From Butyricicoccus porcorum (GTDB lineage: Bacteria; Bacillota; Clostridia; Oscillospirales; Butyricicoccaceae): a stretch of 64,000 nt of DNA. The position numbers were made by a program, and so were the translations under genes. The notes under the pieces are model-generated. The model searched no databases. It worked only from the letters and a program-made list of their open reading frames with translations, and was not told the origin of the DNA. The stretch covers positions 62,001-126,000 of the forward strand of contig NZ_NHOC01000003.1 in NCBI RefSeq assembly GCF_002157465.1, given 5' to 3'. Positions 17,651 through 26,251 of this stretch are shown in pieces (the stretch's first letter is position 1; every line of letters starts with the position of its first letter).

Positions 17651-18232
17651 ATGGGAAACAAAGTAAAATACAACCTGAAAAATGTCCATGCCGCCAGGCT
17701 GACGGAAACCGTCACGGAAAGTGTGCCATCGTTTGCGTATGCCAAGCCGCAGGCCATTCCCGGTGCGGTCAGTATCAGTCTGGACGCAGAGGGCGAATCC
17801 AGTCCGTTTTATGCGGACGGCATTGTATATTTCCGTTCGGCAACCAACAACGGCTATTCCGGCGATCTGGAAATTGCCTTGATTCCGGAGTGGTTCCGCA
17901 CGGACATTTTACAGGAAAAACTGGACAAAAATGGCGTGCTGGTAGAAAACAGCACAGTCGCGGAGAGCGTGAAATTTGCCCTGTTATTCGAGTTCGACGG
18001 CGACATCAATGCCATCCGGCACGTGCTGTACAATTGCAGTGCATCGCGCCCGTCAATTGAATCGGAAACGAAGGAAGATACCATTGAACCGGGTACGGAA
18101 AAGCTGTCCATCACGGCAGACCCGCGCTCGGATGGTCTGGTCAAAGCCCGTACAGGTGATACAACTGATCAGACGGTGTATGACGGCTGGTATCAGTCGG
18201 TCTATCTGCCAACGGAGGAGGATGAGGGATGA
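17651..18232 (+). CDS. Major tail protein, phi13 type
   Basis: 193 residues. VKYNLKNVHAARLTE at the start and the repeated beta-strand pattern with YADGIVYFRS and GYSGDLEIALIP match phi13-type tail tube proteins. Many copies form the long non-contractile tail. The last codons overlap the next gene start (ATGA). Confidence 0.92.
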   Translation: MGNKVKYNLKNVHAARLTETVTESVPSFAYAKPQAIPGAVSISLDAEGESSPFYADGIVYFRSATNNGYSGDLEIALIPEWFRTDILQEKLDKNGVLVENSTVAESVKFALLFEFDGDINAIRHVLYNCSASRPSIESETKEDTIEPGTEKLSITADPRSDGLVKARTGDTTDQTVYDGWYQSVYLPTEEDEG

Positions 18233-18603
18233 TCAAGAGAGAAATCGAAATCTGTGGCAAGCCGGTGCCGTTTCGTTCGTCTGCGACTGTGCCGCGTCTG
18301 TATCGCGCCAAGTTCAAGCGCGATATTTTCAAGGATCTGAGCAAGCTGGAAAGCTCGTATAAGGGGAACACTGAAAACGGAGAAGAATTTCAGATTGAAG
18401 ATTTGGAAATCTTCGAGAATGTCGCATATATCATGGCATATCACGCGGACAATTCGATTCCGCAGGACATCAACGACTGGCTTGACCAGTTCGATATGTT
18501 TTCGATTTACGAGGTATTGCCGCAGATTCTGGAGCTGTGGGGCGATAACATGCTGACAGATGTGACGGCAAAAAAAGAGTTGGCAGAAGTGAACGGGAAA
18601 TGA
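18229..18603 (+). CDS. Tail assembly chaperone, short form (G-like)
   Basis: 124 residues, overlapping the tail tube gene. Contains VPRLYRAKFKRDIFKDL and a helical body, typical of the G-type tail chaperone that precedes the tape measure gene. Near its end the seven adenines at 18570-18576 form an in-phase A-AAA-AAA slippery heptamer. Normal decoding gives this short protein; a -1 slip extends it into 18600-18764. Confidence 0.85.
   Translation: MIKREIEICGKPVPFRSSATVPRLYRAKFKRDIFKDLSKLESSYKGNTENGEEFQIEDLEIFENVAYIMAYHADNSIPQDINDWLDQFDMFSIYEVLPQILELWGDNMLTDVTAKKELAEVNGK
18570..18576 (+). promoter_or_regulatory. -1 ribosomal frameshift site in the tail chaperone
   Basis: The heptamer A AAA AAA (zero-frame split GCA-AAA-AAA-GAG) fits the X XXY YYZ rule. 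The -1 frame has no stop between here and the 54-codon open frame at 18600-18764. The predicted fusion is 178 residues. This matches the conserved G/GT frameshift of long-tailed phages. Confidence 0.85.
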
Positions 18604-18764
18604 CCACGCCGCTGTTCCTTCTGCGCTGTGTGGAGCTCGGCATTTCCGTTCGCGATCTGGATTTGCTGACCATCGGATTGGTGCTGGATCTGTGGACGGA
18701 AAAAGCCAATGACGGCGTGAAGTACAGTCGCATTGCGACGCAGGAAGATTTTGATAAGTTTTAG
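18600..18764 (+). CDS. Tail assembly chaperone, T-like extension reached by frameshift
   Basis: 54 codons in the -1 frame relative to 18229-18603, with an overlapping ATG but no separate ribosome site. The sequence RCVELGISVRDLDLLTIGLV and LDLWTEK is the standard small tail-chaperone second part found before tape measure genes. I read it as the T half of a GT fusion. Direct initiation at ATG 18600 (ATGA-like overlap) cannot be excluded. Confidence 0.8.
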   Translation: MTTPLFLLRCVELGISVRDLDLLTIGLVLDLWTEKANDGVKYSRIATQEDFDKF

Positions 18765-18785
18765 CTGTCTATCAGAAAAGGCGTT

Positions 18786-18814
18786 TTGAAACGGGCACTC
18801 ATCTTTTGTATAAA
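18786..18814 (+). promoter_or_regulatory. Sigma-A promoter of the cargo island
   Basis: TTGAAA (18786-18791) and TATAAA (18809-18814) are spaced by exactly 17 bases. It lies between the tail chaperone stop and the first cargo gene, so the island can be read independently of the late phage operon. Confidence 0.72.
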
Positions 18815-18855
18815 ACGATTGGACAACACGCATACTGACGTTGAGGTGAACGTGA

Positions 18856-19095
18856 ATGTCAAAAGCAAGCGCCTATTTTACGCTGGACGGCTTAAGCGAT
18901 AAGCACGATGTAAAAGCAATCAAGCGGGAGCTTGACACTCTTCCGGGAGTGCTTTCCGTCAGCATCAGTGATGACTCCAAACGAGTCGCTGTGGATTTTG
19001 ATACCACAGGCGTGCAGACTGACCGCATCGGAAAACGGCTTGAAAAAATGGGGTATCAGATTCGTGATACCAAAACGGAAAACCATGTGATGTAG
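18856..19095 (+). CDS. HMA-fold protein without metal-binding cysteines
   Basis: 79 residues with the ferredoxin-like pattern of heavy-metal-associated domains: AYFTLDGLSDKHDVKAIKRE, LPGVLSVSISDDSKRVAVDF, and IGKRLEKMGYQI. The loop that normally holds CxxC reads GLSDKHD, so it cannot bind copper in the usual way. It may be a protein-protein or regulatory module. It is the first gene behind its own promoter and is followed by two tiny genes and two enzymes that are not phage structural proteins. The fold call is good; the role is unknown. Confidence 0.65.
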   Translation: MSKASAYFTLDGLSDKHDVKAIKRELDTLPGVLSVSISDDSKRVAVDFDTTGVQTDRIGKRLEKMGYQIRDTKTENHVM

Positions 19096-19106
19096 GAGGC
19101 AGACAG

Positions 19107-19223
19107 ATGCCACAGACACAGGAAAATAAAAAAGCAGAGGGCAACAAACCGCTGAAAAACCACAATCCGAATGAACAGCACAATGTCAAAAAAGAAGCAC
19201 TCGGCCCCAATACCAGACGATGA
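19107..19223 (+). CDS. Tiny Asn/Lys-rich protein A
   Basis: 38 residues, ATG 19107 after TAGGAGGC. The sequence is polar and basic (MPQTQENKKAEGNKPL..., ending ALGPNTRR) and looks unstructured. It resembles the next tiny gene in layout: PL, then an Asn-His-Asn patch, then a lysine cluster. It has good ribosome binding and fits tightly between its neighbours, so it is likely real. Its compositional likeness to small spore-core peptides is suggestive only. Confidence 0.5.
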   Translation: MPQTQENKKAEGNKPLKNHNPNEQHNVKKEALGPNTRR

Positions 19224-19235
19224 GGAGGACATGCC

Positions 19236-19370
19236 ATGCCGAAGGACAGCCAGCCCGATCCGAAGGAAGTCAGAAAAGCAAAAGCGAATGGACAGACGCC
19301 CCTGACCCGTGAAAATCAGAATCACAACAGGAACGCCAAAAAGAAGTCCATTCGGAATAACGATGTATGA
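19236..19370 (+). CDS. Tiny Asn/Lys-rich protein B
   Basis: 44 residues, ATG 19236 after GAGGAGGAC. The sequence runs MPKDSQPDPKEVRKAKANGQ, then PLTRENQNHN and a KKK cluster. It shares with protein A the PL...NxNxxHN...KK pattern, suggesting a tandem duplication. An alternative ATG at 19231 gives only 24 codons in another frame and is less likely. The function is unknown. Confidence 0.5.
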   Translation: MPKDSQPDPKEVRKAKANGQTPLTRENQNHNRNAKKKSIRNNDV

Positions 19371-19415
19371 TACAACCCAGTTCGCGCAGGGCGCAGTGTT
19401 CATGTGGGTGAAACT

Positions 19416-20339
19416 ATGATAAAATACTATCATGGAACAGGAAAGCGCGGCCTGTATTTTGAAGGATGGTATCTGAAGCACCAGACCAAAGAGGGCGGCG
19501 CGCTGGCTTTGATTCCGGCGGTTCATATTGACCGTACGGGACGGCGCAGTGCGTCGCTTCAGGTCATTTCAGACAACCAGGCGTGGTGGCAGGAATATCC
19601 GGACACGGAATTCTGGGCTTCGGAGCAGGCATTCCGGATTCAACTGGGGAAAAGTCTCTTCACAAGCCAGAGAATGTGGCTGAATGTGGAACAAGAGGGG
19701 CTTTCTCTGTGCGGCACTCTGCGCTACGGGCAGTTTACACCACTCAAATCGGATATTATGGGCCCGTTTCGTTTTCTTCCCGGCATGGAATGCTCGCATG
19801 GCGTCATCAGTATGGGGCATTCACTGGAGGGAACACTGGCGCTGAACGGGAAAAAGCTGGATTTTTCCGGTGGCACGGGATACATTGAAACCGACCGCGG
19901 CAGATCGTTTCCCAGCGCCTATCTCTGGACACAATGCATCTGGCAGGAGCCGCAGAGCGTCAGTCTCATGCTTTCGATTGCGACCATCCCCATGGCAGTG
20001 GGGAACTTTACCGGGTGTATCTGTGCAATTGTTTGCGATGGACGGGAATACCGTCTTGCCACCTATCGCGGCGCGCGGGTGGAGCAATGGTCGGAAAACG
20101 GCGCAGAGATTCGCCAGGGTAAGTACAGATTAGAGGCAGAACTGCTGGAAGAGCATAAATGTCCCCTGCATGCTCCTGTGGAGGGAAACATGGGACGCAC
20201 CATCCACGAAAGTCTCTGCGCGAAAGTGCGGTACCGCTTCTGGTGCGGAGAAACGCTCCTGTTTGAACACACAGACTGCCATGCCAGCTTTGAATACGCG
20301 GACGAAAGGAATCATCATGGCCAATCAACTGCAATATGA
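19416..20339 (+). CDS. Tocopherol-cyclase-family protein
   Basis: 307 residues from ATG 19416 (a GTG at 19404 is an alternative). Family landmarks are the early [12 protein letters not shown] (about 10-21), [19 protein letters not shown] in the middle and [17 protein letters not shown] (about 155-171), the signature of the cyclase-like beta-barrel. Plant members close the chroman ring of vitamin E. Bacterial members in gut Firmicutes have no proven reaction and probably act on a hydrophobic or lipid substrate. The gene overlaps the next one by 23 bases, so the two are likely made together. Confidence 0.85.
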   Translation: MIKYYHGTGKRGLYFEGWYLKHQTKEGGALALIPAVHIDRTGRRSASLQVISDNQAWWQEYPDTEFWASEQAFRIQLGKSLFTSQRMWLNVEQEGLSLCGTLRYGQFTPLKSDIMGPFRFLPGMECSHGVISMGHSLEGTLALNGKKLDFSGGTGYIETDRGRSFPSAYLWTQCIWQEPQSVSLMLSIATIPMAVGNFTGCICAIVCDGREYRLATYRGARVEQWSENGAEIRQGKYRLEAELLEEHKCPLHAPVEGNMGRTIHESLCAKVRYRFWCGETLLFEHTDCHASFEYADERNHHGQSTAI

Positions 20340-22302
20340 AAAATCACCCTACCTGCTCCAGCATGCGGAAAATTCTGTGGACTGGCGTCCGTGGGGGACT
20401 GCCGCGCTGGAAGAAGCCAAACGGGAAGACAAGCCCATTTTTCTGAGCATCGGTTATTCCACCTGCCACTGGTGCCATGTCATGGCGCATGAATCCTTCG
20501 AGGCGGAGGAAGTAGCGGCAGTGCTCAACCGCGCCTTCATCCCGATAAAGGTTGACCGGGAGGAACGCCCCGATGTGGACGCGGTTTATATGGCGGCGTG
20601 TATTGCCATGAACGGTTCCGGCGGCTGGCCGCTTACTGTGCTTCTGACACCCGACCAGAAGCCGTTCTGGGCGGGCACGTATCTTCCGAAACCGCAATTG
20701 ATGTCTCTGCTGGAACAGGCAGACCGGCGCTGGCGGGAAAATCGCGGGCAGTTGATTTCTGTGGGAGATATGCTGACCGAGCATCTGCGGCAGGAGGAAG
20801 CAGTACGGCCCGATGCACCCAGCCGTGCGCTTGTACAAAAAGGCGTATCTTTGTTTGTCCAGGGCTTTGACCGGCAATGGGGCGGCTTCGGACAGGCTCC
20901 CAAATTTCCGACCGCGCACAATCTGCTGTTTCTCCTGAGGTATGCCCGCCTGACCCAAGACCGTCAGGCACAGGAGATGGCAGAGCTGACTTTGGAGCAT
21001 ATGTACCGCGGCGGGCTTTTTGACCATGTGGGCGGCGGATTCTCCCGATATTCCACCGACCGAAAGTGGCTGGTGCCCCATTTCGAGAAGATGCTCTATG
21101 ACAATGCACTGCTGGCGCTTGCTTATACGGAGGCCTGGAATCAGACCCACCGGGATTATTGCCGGGAGGTAGTCTGCCGCACGCTGGATTATGTCCTCAC
21201 GGAGCTGACAGACCCACAGGGCGGCTTTTACTGTGGACAGGATGCGGACAGCGACGGTGTGGAAGGGAAATACTATGTCTTTTCACCGGGGGAAATTGCC
21301 GCAGTTGTCGGCGAGAAACAGGGCGAAGCCTTTTGCCGGCGGTTTGGCATTACCTCTGCCGGCAATTTTGAAGGAAAGAGTATCCCTAATTTGATCGGTA
21401 CGCCGGACTGGGAACAGGAATCGGAGGAAATCAAAGCGCTGCGGAAACAGCTGTATGCATACCGCAAAAAACGGACAAGCCTGCATCGGGACGATAAGGT
21501 GCTCACTTCATGGAACGGCCTGATGATCGCAGCGCTTGCCCGTGCGGGATTGATTCTGGATGAGCCTCGCTATCTGGACGCGGCAGAACAGGCAGTTGCC
21601 TTTATCAGAAAGAATCTGAAAGACAGCAACGGACGCTTGCTGGCCCGCTGGCGTGATGGGGATGCGGCCCATCCGGGCAAACTGGAGGACTACGCATTTT
21701 ACACATGGGGCTTGCTGGAGCTTTACGAAGCGTCCTTCCGCGTCGATTATCTGGAGCAAGCCTGCGCATTGGCGGAGCTGTTGCTAAAGCTCTTTTTCGA
21801 TCACGAGCAGGGCGGCTTCTATCCGTATGCGAAGGACGGGGAACAGCTCATTACCCGCACCAAAGAGGTCTATGACGGCGCGATGCCCTCGGGCAATTCC
21901 GTAGCGGAGCTGGTGCTTTCCCGTCTGGCGCGCCTGACCGGAGAAACACGTTGGATACAAGCGCAAGAACGTCAGTTCTCTTATCTGGCGGGAGCAATTC
22001 AGGGATATCCAGCGGGATATAGCTTTGCGCTTCTGGCATTGCTGGAGGAGCTTTGGCCGACAGCGGAGCTGGTATGCGCGGCGGAAAAACTCCCGAAAGA
22101 ACTGACAGATTTCCTCAGGGAACATGCCTGTGGGCTTACGGTGCTGGTGAAAACACCGGCGGATGAAACCCGGCTTGCCGCGCTGGCACCATTCACTTCG
22201 GAATATCCGGTTCCGGCGGCAGGAGTCCGGTACTATTTGTGCCGGGGAAAAACCTGCGAACGACCGGTGGAAACCATCGCAGAACTGGAAAAGTTAATGT
22301 AG
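20317..22302 (+). CDS. YyaL-type thioredoxin-domain protein (DUF255)
   Basis: 661 residues from ATG 20317. The first 160 residues are a thioredoxin fold with [17 protein letters not shown] (CxxC at about 50-53) and the cis-proline loop [16 protein letters not shown]. The rest is an alpha/alpha-barrel like those of sugar epimerases ([43 protein letters not shown]). The family is widespread but its activity is not settled; redox or carbohydrate roles are proposed. A full-length intact copy inside a phage tail operon is unusual. It is the last cargo gene and is followed by a strong terminator. Confidence 0.93.
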   Translation: MANQLQYEKSPYLLQHAENSVDWRPWGTAALEEAKREDKPIFLSIGYSTCHWCHVMAHESFEAEEVAAVLNRAFIPIKVDREERPDVDAVYMAACIAMNGSGGWPLTVLLTPDQKPFWAGTYLPKPQLMSLLEQADRRWRENRGQLISVGDMLTEHLRQEEAVRPDAPSRALVQKGVSLFVQGFDRQWGGFGQAPKFPTAHNLLFLLRYARLTQDRQAQEMAELTLEHMYRGGLFDHVGGGFSRYSTDRKWLVPHFEKMLYDNALLALAYTEAWNQTHRDYCREVVCRTLDYVLTELTDPQGGFYCGQDADSDGVEGKYYVFSPGEIAAVVGEKQGEAFCRRFGITSAGNFEGKSIPNLIGTPDWEQESEEIKALRKQLYAYRKKRTSLHRDDKVLTSWNGLMIAALARAGLILDEPRYLDAAEQAVAFIRKNLKDSNGRLLARWRDGDAAHPGKLEDYAFYTWGLLELYEASFRVDYLEQACALAELLLKLFFDHEQGGFYPYAKDGEQLITRTKEVYDGAMPSGNSVAELVLSRLARLTGETRWIQAQERQFSYLAGAIQGYPAGYSFALLALLEELWPTAELVCAAEKLPKELTDFLREHACGLTVLVKTPADETRLAALAPFTSEYPVPAAGVRYYLCRGKTCERPVETIAELEKLM

Positions 22303-22364
22303 TGTAAGAAAAGTCGCCGTATTGATCGGCGATTGGTTTCAATACAATTTGTTTTGATATAGAA

Positions 22365-22395
22365 AGCATCAACCGGTGACGGTTGGTGCTTTTTT
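22365..22395 (+). terminator. Strong intrinsic terminator ending the cargo island
   Basis: Stem AGCATCAACCG (22365-22375) pairs with CGGTTGGTGCT (22380-22390) through a GTGA tetraloop, one G-U pair, then a run of six T. It sits between the YyaL gene and the tape measure gene. Confidence 0.9.
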
Positions 22396-22451
22396 CATGC
22401 CCGGAGCAATCCGGGCTATTCTTTTGCCCATTTTCCGGAGGTGATTGACAC

Positions 22452-25400
22452 ATGGCGAGCAGAATCAAGGGTATCACAATCGAAATCGGTGGCGATACAA
22501 CCGGACTGGACAAGGCACTGAAGTCAGTCAACTCCTCGATTCGCACGACACAGTCCGCTTTAAAGGATGTCAACCGCCTCCTGAAGCTCGACCCATCCAA
22601 CACACAGCTGCTTACCCAGAAACAGAAGCTGCTGAAGGATGCCATCACCGCCACGAAAGAGAAACTGGACTCGCTGAAGGAAGCACAGATTCAGGCGAAG
22701 CAGCAACTGGAAAGCGGCACGCTCGGTCAGGACAAATATGATGCGCTGGAGCGTGAAATCATCGAGACCGAGCAGGAACTGCAGCGATTGCAGCAGCAGG
22801 CAGTCACGACCAATGCGACGCTGGAAAAGATCGATGTGGTGGGCGGCAAAATGGAAAGCGCCGGCAATTCGATTGCGAGTGTCGGAAAGAAGATGTCAAT
22901 TGCGTCGACTGCGGTTGCCGGTCTGGGCGTGGCGGCAGTCAAAACCACAGCAGACTTTGATTCTGCTATGAGCCAGGTTGCCGCTGTGTCCGGCGCAACT
23001 GGGGATGACCTGCAGGCGCTTCGGGACAAAGCACGTGAAATGGGAGAAAAGACGAAGTTCTCCGCATCCGAAGCCGCAGAAGCTATGAATTACATGGCAA
23101 TGGCAGGCTGGAAAACCAAGGATATGCTGAACGGCATTGACGGCATTATGAATTTGGCGGCGGCTTCCGGTGAGGATTTGGCGACAACCTCGGATATCGT
23201 CACAGATGCCCTTACCGCGTTCGGATTGTCTGCCAAAGATTCCGGTCATTTTGCGGATATTCTCGCCGCAGCATCATCCAATGCGAACACCAATGTCAGC
23301 ATGATGGGCGAGACCTTCAAATACTGTGCTCCGGTTGCCGGTGCGCTGGGCTACAGCGCGGAGGATACGGCGGAAGCAATCGGCCTGATGGCGAATGCAG
23401 GCATCAAATCCACGCAGGCAGGTACAGCACTGCGCTCCATTCTGACCAAGCTGCAGGGCGATATCAAACTGACGGGAGCAAATTTCGGAGAGGTCACCGT
23501 GGCGACCACCAACGCAGACGGCAGCATGCGCTCGCTGGGCGATATCCTCGGAGACCTGCGCGGCTATTTTGCCCAGATGACAGAATCCGAAGCGGCAGCG
23601 ACCGCCGGAACGCTTGTCGGGCGGGAAGCCATGTCCGGATTCCTCGCCATCATGCAGGCAGCTCCGACTGATATCAAAAAGCTGAACTCTGCCATTTCAA
23701 ACTGCGACGGTGTCGCAGAGAAAATGGCAAATACCATGCAGGACAATCTGTCCGGGCAGATCACAATTCTGAAAAGCCAGCTGCAGGAGCTGGCAATTTC
23801 TTTTGGCGAAATGCTGATGCCTGCAATTCGCGCCGCTGTCACTGCGGTTCAGGGCTTTGTGGACAGGCTGAATAATATGGATGAAGGCACGCGAAAGGCT
23901 GTGCTCGCTGTCCTGATGATTGTTGCCGCTATTGGGCCGCTTCTGGTGATTCTGGGAACGGCGATATCCAAAATCGGCGTGGCAATGCAGGGCTTTGTCA
24001 AACTGGCAAAGGGATTCGGAAAGCTCCAGCTTGCAATTCAAAACGGGACAGGCCTGATTGGAAAACTGGCATCTGCACTCGGCGGCATCACCGCTCCGAT
24101 TGCTGCAATTATCGCGGTGATTGGGGTGTTGGTTGCCGCTTTTGTGCATCTGTGGAACACAAATGAAGGCTTTCGCAGTTCGATCATCAACACATGGAAC
24201 CAGATAAAGTCGGCGTTTCAGACATGCTGCACGGCAATTGTCGGGATGCTGAACAGTCTGGGTTTCAACTTCACCGGCATTACGGACATGCTGCGTTCCA
24301 TCTGGAATGGTTTCTGTTCACTGCTGGCTCCCGTGTTTGAGGGCGCGTTCCGTGCAATCGCAGCGATTCTCACAACCGTACTCGGCGTGATTACCGGAAT
24401 TGTGCAGACGTTTACCGCAGTCTTTCAGGGCAACTGGAGCGGCGCATGGCAGGGTGTCAAAACCATATTTTCCTCCGTCTGGAATGGCATGTCATCGATT
24501 GTCAGCACGGTTCTGCAAACCATTCAGGGCATTGCGGATGCCATGCTCGGCTGGTTCGGCACGAACTGGCAGACCGTGTGGACAGGGATCAAAACCTTTT
24601 TTGAAGGTATCTGGAACGGCATGTCGGCATTCCTTTCCACGGTCTGGACAACTATCTGCAATGTCGTGCAGACAGCGGTCATGCTGTTGGGCTCGATCCT
24701 GCAGGCGGCGTTTGATATTATTACACTGCCGTTTCAGCTTATCTGGCAGAATTGCCACGATACGATTGTTTCTGTATGGGATGCCATCAAGAGCAAAGTT
24801 TCTTCGGCGCTTAACGCCGTATCCGGTGTGATTTCCTCCGTTATGTCCGCCATTCTGGTTGTCATCAGCAGTATCTGGTCTGCAATTCTGGCGAAGATCA
24901 GCACGGTTTTGAATGCGGTCAAAAGCGTGGTCACTACAGTGTTCAATGCGATCAAGGGTGTTGCGTCTACCGTCTGGAATGGCATTAAATCCGTGATTGC
25001 TTCTGTTGTGGATGCTATCCGAAGCAAGGTTTCTTCTGTCTTTGATGGGATGAAATCCTCGGTATCAGCGACGTTCAATTCCATCAAAGCAACGGCATCG
25101 TCTGTCTGGAACAGCATCAAAACAGCGATCACTAAGCCGGTGGAGGAAGCAAAGGCTAAGGTGAAAGCCTGCGTTGACGCAATCAAGGGATTTTTCTCCA
25201 GCATGAAGCTGTCCCTGCCGCATATCAAACTGCCGCATTTTCATGTTTCCGGCAAGCTGTCCATCGACCCGCCGAGTGTTCCGCACCTGTCCATCGACTG
25301 GTACAAGGAAGGCGGCATTCTGGCAAAGCCCACGATATTCGGCATGAACGGCAGTTCCCTGATGGCAGGCGGGGAAGCCGGAGCAGAGGCAATCCTGCCG

Positions 25401-25604
25401 CTGTCAGCATTCTATAAGCATCTGGAATCCATCCTCGCATCCAAGCTGGACATGACGCGCATGGAACAGTATCTTGCTATTATCGCAGACAACAGCGGAA
25501 AGGGGATTTATCTGGATGACGGCACGCTCATCGGCAGGCTGCTGCCCGGTATTGATGCCGGACTGGGCAGACTGCAAAAGCAGAAAAGGAGGGCAACGAT
25601 ATGA
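22452..25604 (+). CDS. Tape measure protein
   Basis: 1050 residues. The N-terminus (RIKGITIEIGGDTTGLDKAL and a long coiled coil to about residue 120) and the TP901-type core (GEKTKFSASEAAEAMNYMAM) are typical. Hydrophobic segments lie around 475-570. Residues about 770-900 are a repetitive helical stretch with recurring SxxWNxIKxxIxS-like units. The length sets the tail length. ATG 22452 follows CCGGAGGTGATTG. Normally this gene directly follows the tail chaperones; here 3.7 kb of cargo intervenes. Confidence 0.95.
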   Translation: MASRIKGITIEIGGDTTGLDKALKSVNSSIRTTQSALKDVNRLLKLDPSNTQLLTQKQKLLKDAITATKEKLDSLKEAQIQAKQQLESGTLGQDKYDALEREIIETEQELQRLQQQAVTTNATLEKIDVVGGKMESAGNSIASVGKKMSIASTAVAGLGVAAVKTTADFDSAMSQVAAVSGATGDDLQALRDKAREMGEKTKFSASEAAEAMNYMAMAGWKTKDMLNGIDGIMNLAAASGEDLATTSDIVTDALTAFGLSAKDSGHFADILAAASSNANTNVSMMGETFKYCAPVAGALGYSAEDTAEAIGLMANAGIKSTQAGTALRSILTKLQGDIKLTGANFGEVTVATTNADGSMRSLGDILGDLRGYFAQMTESEAAATAGTLVGREAMSGFLAIMQAAPTDIKKLNSAISNCDGVAEKMANTMQDNLSGQITILKSQLQELAISFGEMLMPAIRAAVTAVQGFVDRLNNMDEGTRKAVLAVLMIVAAIGPLLVILGTAISKIGVAMQGFVKLAKGFGKLQLAIQNGTGLIGKLASALGGITAPIAAIIAVIGVLVAAFVHLWNTNEGFRSSIINTWNQIKSAFQTCCTAIVGMLNSLGFNFTGITDMLRSIWNGFCSLLAPVFEGAFRAIAAILTTVLGVITGIVQTFTAVFQGNWSGAWQGVKTIFSSVWNGMSSIVSTVLQTIQGIADAMLGWFGTNWQTVWTGIKTFFEGIWNGMSAFLSTVWTTICNVVQTAVMLLGSILQAAFDIITLPFQLIWQNCHDTIVSVWDAIKSKVSSALNAVSGVISSVMSAILVVISSIWSAILAKISTVLNAVKSVVTTVFNAIKGVASTVWNGIKSVIASVVDAIRSKVSSVFDGMKSSVSATFNSIKATASSVWNSIKTAITKPVEEAKAKVKACVDAIKGFFSSMKLSLPHIKLPHFHVSGKLSIDPPSVPHLSIDWYKEGGILAKPTIFGMNGSSLMAGGEAGAEAILPLSAFYKHLESILASKLDMTRMEQYLAIIADNSGKGIYLDDGTLIGRLLPGIDAGLGRLQKQKRRATI

Positions 25605-26251
25605 TTCCTGACATTTATTTTGATGATATTTCCATGCTGTCGTGCGGCTGGCTTCGGGAATCGGTCGACTTTCCTGCGCCGCAGCCACAAAACGACATTC
25701 TCACGGTGCCGGGACGGAATTCGCCCATCCGCTATGCCGAAGCACTTGGCAGGATTTCATACCAGCCGCGGGAATTTACCGTGGTTCTGTCGATGCTCGG
25801 AACGCACGCTCGTTTTATCGAACGAAGTTCTGATATGGTAAATCGGTTCAATGGGCGGCTGGTGCACGTGACAAAAAGCGAAGACCCGGAGGTCTATGCG
25901 GTTGGCACACTCCTGATTCAGCCGTCCTATGACGCACTCGCCGGAAAAGGGATTCTGACTATCTCCTGCACGGATGCCGACGCCTATCTGTACCATATCA
26001 CCGAGACTGTGCAGTCCGTGATCGGAAACGCCTCGATTGTCCTGGACAATGATTTCATGCCGGTTGTTCCGACGGTTACGACAACTGCCCAGACAACACT
26101 GTCGTGGTCGGTTTCCGGAGATTCCTTTACCAAGACGCTGAGCGCAGGCACATGGACGATTCTGGAGCTGGAGCTTCAGGCCGGAAGCAACACAATTACC
26201 GTTTCCGGCGCAGGCACGACCACCTTCCGCTATCGGGAGGGACGGTTATGA
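25601..26251 (+). CDS. Distal tail protein (Dit)
   Basis: 216 residues, start overlapping the tape measure stop (ATGA) after AAGGAGGGC. The pattern of an early WLRESVDFPAP, NDILTVPGRNSPIRYAEALG and a beta-rich body is typical of Dit, the hexameric hub linking tail tube and tip. The C-terminal 60 residues form a small beta domain. Its position before the tail-tip gene supports the call. Confidence 0.9.
   Translation: MIPDIYFDDISMLSCGWLRESVDFPAPQPQNDILTVPGRNSPIRYAEALGRISYQPREFTVVLSMLGTHARFIERSSDMVNRFNGRLVHVTKSEDPEVYAVGTLLIQPSYDALAGKGILTISCTDADAYLYHITETVQSVIGNASIVLDNDFMPVVPTVTTTAQTTLSWSVSGDSFTKTLSAGTWTILELELQAGSNTITVSGAGTTTFRYREGRL

Noticed and set aside
19107-19370. Small acid-soluble spore proteins
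   Set aside because: Composition is similar but no diagnostic Ssp motif could be matched.
20344-21150. Minus-strand frame of 268 codons
   Set aside because: It lies opposite the YyaL gene and has no recognisable family motifs.
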